Assembly (NCBI GenBank): GCA_028707675.1
Contig: JAQWAM010000049.1
Location: forward strand, 1 to 7,722
DNA from: Kiritimatiellia bacterium
GTDB taxonomy: Bacteria > Verrucomicrobiota > Kiritimatiellia > RFP12 > UBA1067
Length of the DNA: 7,722 bases
Direction of reading: 5' to 3'
The notes under the pieces were generated by a model. That model made no database searches, had not been told where the DNA came from, and saw only the letters and a list, made by a program, of their open reading frames with translations. How positions within the stretch are numbered: position 1 is the first letter of the stretch; every line of letters begins with the position of its first letter. Positions 6,870-7,722 of this stretch are shown here, piece by piece. Made by a program: the position numbers and the translations under genes.

Positions 6870-6897
6870 AAAAAAACCGGCTCGCCTTCAGCCGGTT
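6870..6897 (-). terminator. intrinsic terminator of the tRNA-Gly/tRNA-Lys unit
   Basis: An 8-base-pair stem (6875-6882 with 6890-6897) closes a seven-base loop. On the minus strand it is followed by seven T (complement of 6870-6876). It lies 9 bases beyond the 3' end of tRNA-Lys and separates that unit from tRNA-Asp. Confidence 0.82.
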
Positions 6898-6905
6898 CCC
6901 GCATA

Positions 6906-6981
6906 TGGTAGGGGTGCACGGACTCGAACCGTGGACCCAGTGATTAAGAGTCACTTGCTCTACCAACTGAGCTACACCCCC
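6906..6981 (-). tRNA. tRNA-Lys(CTT)
   Basis: This is a 76-base cloverleaf on the minus strand with encoded CCA and discriminator A. The D arm is GCTC-AGTTGGTA-GAGC. The anticodon stem AGTGA/TCACT holds the loop CTCTTAA, giving anticodon CTT (Lys). The T arm is CACGG-TTCGAGT-CCGTG. The acceptor GGGGGTG pairs with CACCCCT, leaving a G1-U72 wobble at the end. It lies 8 bases downstream of tRNA-Gly in the same unit. Confidence 0.96.
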
Positions 6982-6989
6982 ATAACAAA

Positions 6990-7065
6990 TGGAGCGAGCG
7001 AAGGGAGTCGAACCCTCGACAACCACCTTGGCAAGGTGGCGCTCTACCAACTGAGCTACGCTCGC
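6990..7065 (-). tRNA. tRNA-Gly(GCC)
   Basis: This is a 76-base cloverleaf on the minus strand with encoded CCA and discriminator T. The acceptor GCGAGCG pairs with CGCTCGC. The D arm is GCTC-AGTTGGTA-GAGC. The anticodon stem CCACC/GGTGG holds the loop TTGCCAA, giving anticodon GCC (Gly). The T arm is GAGGG-TTCGACT-CCCTT, with a terminal G-U pair. It is the first gene of a two-tRNA unit with tRNA-Lys. Confidence 0.97.
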
Positions 7066-7082
7066 TTCAAAAGACAGGTGAA

Positions 7083-7111
7083 AATGTACCAGAACACAGC
7101 GGCGGATGCAA
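7083..7111 (-). promoter_or_regulatory. promoter of the tRNA-Gly/tRNA-Lys unit
   Basis: On the minus strand TTGCAT (complement of 7106-7111) and TACATT (complement of 7083-7088) are 17 bases apart. A TGG directly before the -10 gives an extended -10 (TG-N) element that may offset the weak -35. Initiation near 7076 leaves about 10 bases before tRNA-Gly, the same arrangement as at tRNA-Asp. Confidence 0.6.
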
Positions 7112-7140
7112 CAGGGTTTTTCAGTTTCGCGGTTTTTTTG

Positions 7141-7258
7141 ATCGCTTCCCGCCACCGCCCCGCTGGAGGGCGAGTGTCCCCGCGAGCCGTCGCCTTTCGG
7201 GCGACCCGCGACATTCAGGCCGGGGTGCGCAGCGAAAACGATTGCCGTGAAAAGCGAT
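7141..7258. other. GC-rich noncoding region with nested inverted repeats
   Basis: This lies between the divergent promoters of the tRNA-Gly unit and the small membrane protein gene and contains no credible gene. The outer arms ATCGCTT (7141-7147) and AAGCGAT (7252-7258) are exact inverted repeats. Inside, CCCCG (7158-7162) can pair with CGGGG (7221-7225). A central hairpin joins GTCGCC (7189-7194) to GGCGAC (7200-7205) over a five-base loop, and CGCG at 7181-7184 can extend it by pairing with 7207-7210. No T-run follows on either side, so it is not a simple terminator. It could be a structured RNA, a dispersed repeat or chance in GC-rich DNA. Confidence 0.35.
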
Positions 7259-7268
7259 AAGCTATATT
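7242..7268 (+). promoter_or_regulatory. putative promoter of the small membrane protein gene
   Basis: TATATT at 7263-7268 is a good -10 (5 of 6). The best -35 candidate is TTGCCG at 7242-7247, but the 15-base spacer is short. A start near 7275 would fall about three bases before the ATG at 7278. Confidence 0.4.
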
Positions 7269-7277
7269 TTTAACCCC

Positions 7278-7496
7278 ATGAGAAACACTGACGAAGCGCT
7301 AATCATAAAGCCGCTTGCCGGCGCGGCGGACACTTTACGGATTGTACGTACGCGCATGACCGCATCGGAGCGCAAAGCCCTGCTGGTCGCCGCCGCGCTG
7401 TTGTTGCTGGGAGCCTCCGTCAGATTTTACCGTCATCAATGCTCACGCGCGACACAAACGGGCACGGAGAAAAACCTGATCCGTCGCGACGAGTAA
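7278..7496 (+). CDS. small single-pass membrane protein of unknown function
   Basis: I do not recognise a family. The 72 residues have a polar N-terminus (1-27), one strongly hydrophobic segment at about 34-48 (ALLVAAALLLLGASV), then an Arg/His-rich stretch (RFYRH) and a polar tail ending in RRDE. Charge around the helix does not settle orientation, because both flanks are basic. An N-terminal region, one helix and a basic flank recall the start of anchored ComEA-type proteins, but no helix-hairpin-helix domain follows before the TAA at 7494, so this may be a genuine small protein or the remnant of a longer one. No Shine-Dalgarno sequence precedes the ATG. The -10 element just upstream suggests a message with almost no leader. 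It converges with the gene at the right edge, with 11 bases between the stops. Confidence 0.6.
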   Translation: MRNTDEALIIKPLAGAADTLRIVRTRMTASERKALLVAAALLLLGASVRFYRHQCSRATQTGTEKNLIRRDE

Positions 7497-7507
7497 AGCT
7501 TCCCCCG

Positions 7508-7722
7508 TCAGTCACCGTCCGACATATTCTTAAGGTCCCAGACAATAACGCGCGGATCTTCCATCTCAATGACCCAGCGGAAGAAGAGATCTGTCGATAA
7601 TATTCCGCGTATCTCATACCATAGATTGGAAGTGAATATCCGGGACTGATGGTTCGTGTCGAAAGAATTGCTGGAGAACGCATACTGCGCGACCATGGTC
7701 CATTCAGGGTCGGTCAGGCCCC
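7508..7722 (-). CDS. C-terminal end of an unidentified protein (5' end outside window)
   Basis: The minus-strand frame is open from the right edge to the TGA at 7508-7510, giving about 71 residues of the C-terminus. An ATG at 7696 is in frame, but the frame stays open beyond it (LTDPEW lies upstream), so that ATG is probably internal. The residues alternate hydrophobic and polar with many aromatics (for example NLWYEIRGI and DLFFRWVIEM), which could be strands of an outer-membrane beta-barrel, but the tail ends in NMSDGD, without the usual terminal aromatic. I cannot name a family. Codon usage and position argue for a real gene over a chance frame. Confidence 0.5.
   Translation of the reverse strand, partial: GLTDPEWTMVAQYAFSSNSFDTNHQSRIFTSNLWYEIRGILSTDLFFRWVIEMEDPRVIVWDLKNMSDGD

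Noticed and set aside
6534..7155. Minus-strand open frames running through the tRNA genes (6534-6818 and 6709-7155)
   Set aside because: They are translations of tRNA genes and terminators. The peptides contain the GVAQLVEQ and SSPCTP-type strings that arise from tRNA sequence misread as protein.
6931..7260. A plus-strand 109-codon open frame over tRNA-Lys and tRNA-Gly and the gap beyond
   Set aside because: It is antisense to two clear tRNAs and then crosses the GC-rich noncoding region, with no ribosome site or family signal.
1..7722. CRISPR array, insertion sequence, integrase or tRNA-associated attachment site
   Set aside because: No regularly spaced direct repeats, transposase or integrase motifs, or duplicated tRNA 3' ends were found within the window.

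Overview
The window reads as a stretch of a chromosome from a moderately GC-rich Gram-negative bacterium using the standard genetic code (TAA, TAG and TGA all serve as stops). My best guess is the PVC group, perhaps a Lentisphaerae/Verrucomicrobia-type lineage. That guess rests on the variant RecN signature, the UBIAD1-like prenyltransferase motif and a short ceramidase-like protein of a kind I associate with PVC genomes. It is from memory, not from a search.

Bases 1-5080 hold four plus-strand genes with short gaps (79, 29 and 7 bases), probably co-transcribed at least in part. They are the 3' three-quarters of recN (DNA double-strand break repair), a 405-residue GHKL/HSP90-type ATPase that seems to lack the C-terminal part of its family, metG (methionyl-tRNA synthetase, no C-terminal tRNA-binding appendix), and a UbiA-superfamily prenyltransferase resembling MenA/UBIAD1 (menaquinone synthesis). 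The ATPase gene may also have its own promoter in the gap after recN. The four are housekeeping or unknown functions with no obvious shared pathway.

Bases 5081-6630 hold a separate plus-strand unit with a clear sigma70-type promoter (5101-5129). It encodes a 483-residue protein of the neutral/alkaline ceramidase N-terminal family, possibly exported. It keeps the His, Glu and Tyr motifs but has Asn where true ceramidases carry the catalytic Ser.

Bases 6631-7111 hold three minus-strand tRNA genes, all with encoded CCA: tRNA-Gly(GCC) and tRNA-Lys(CTT) in one unit, then tRNA-Asp(GTC) in its own unit. Each unit has a recognisable promoter with a 17-base spacer and an intrinsic terminator. Both terminators share an unusual T-run/A-run arrangement after the hairpin.

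Bases 7112-7277 are noncoding and GC-rich, with nested inverted repeats that could fold as a branched RNA or represent a dispersed repeat. A plus-strand gene for a 72-residue single-pass membrane protein follows; its message may be almost leaderless. At the right edge a minus-strand gene of unknown function enters the window, converging on the small membrane protein gene.

No CRISPR array, insertion sequence, phage gene or recognisable defence cassette is present. The most unusual items are the shortened GHKL ATPase and the structured intergenic region next to the small, possibly leaderless membrane protein gene.
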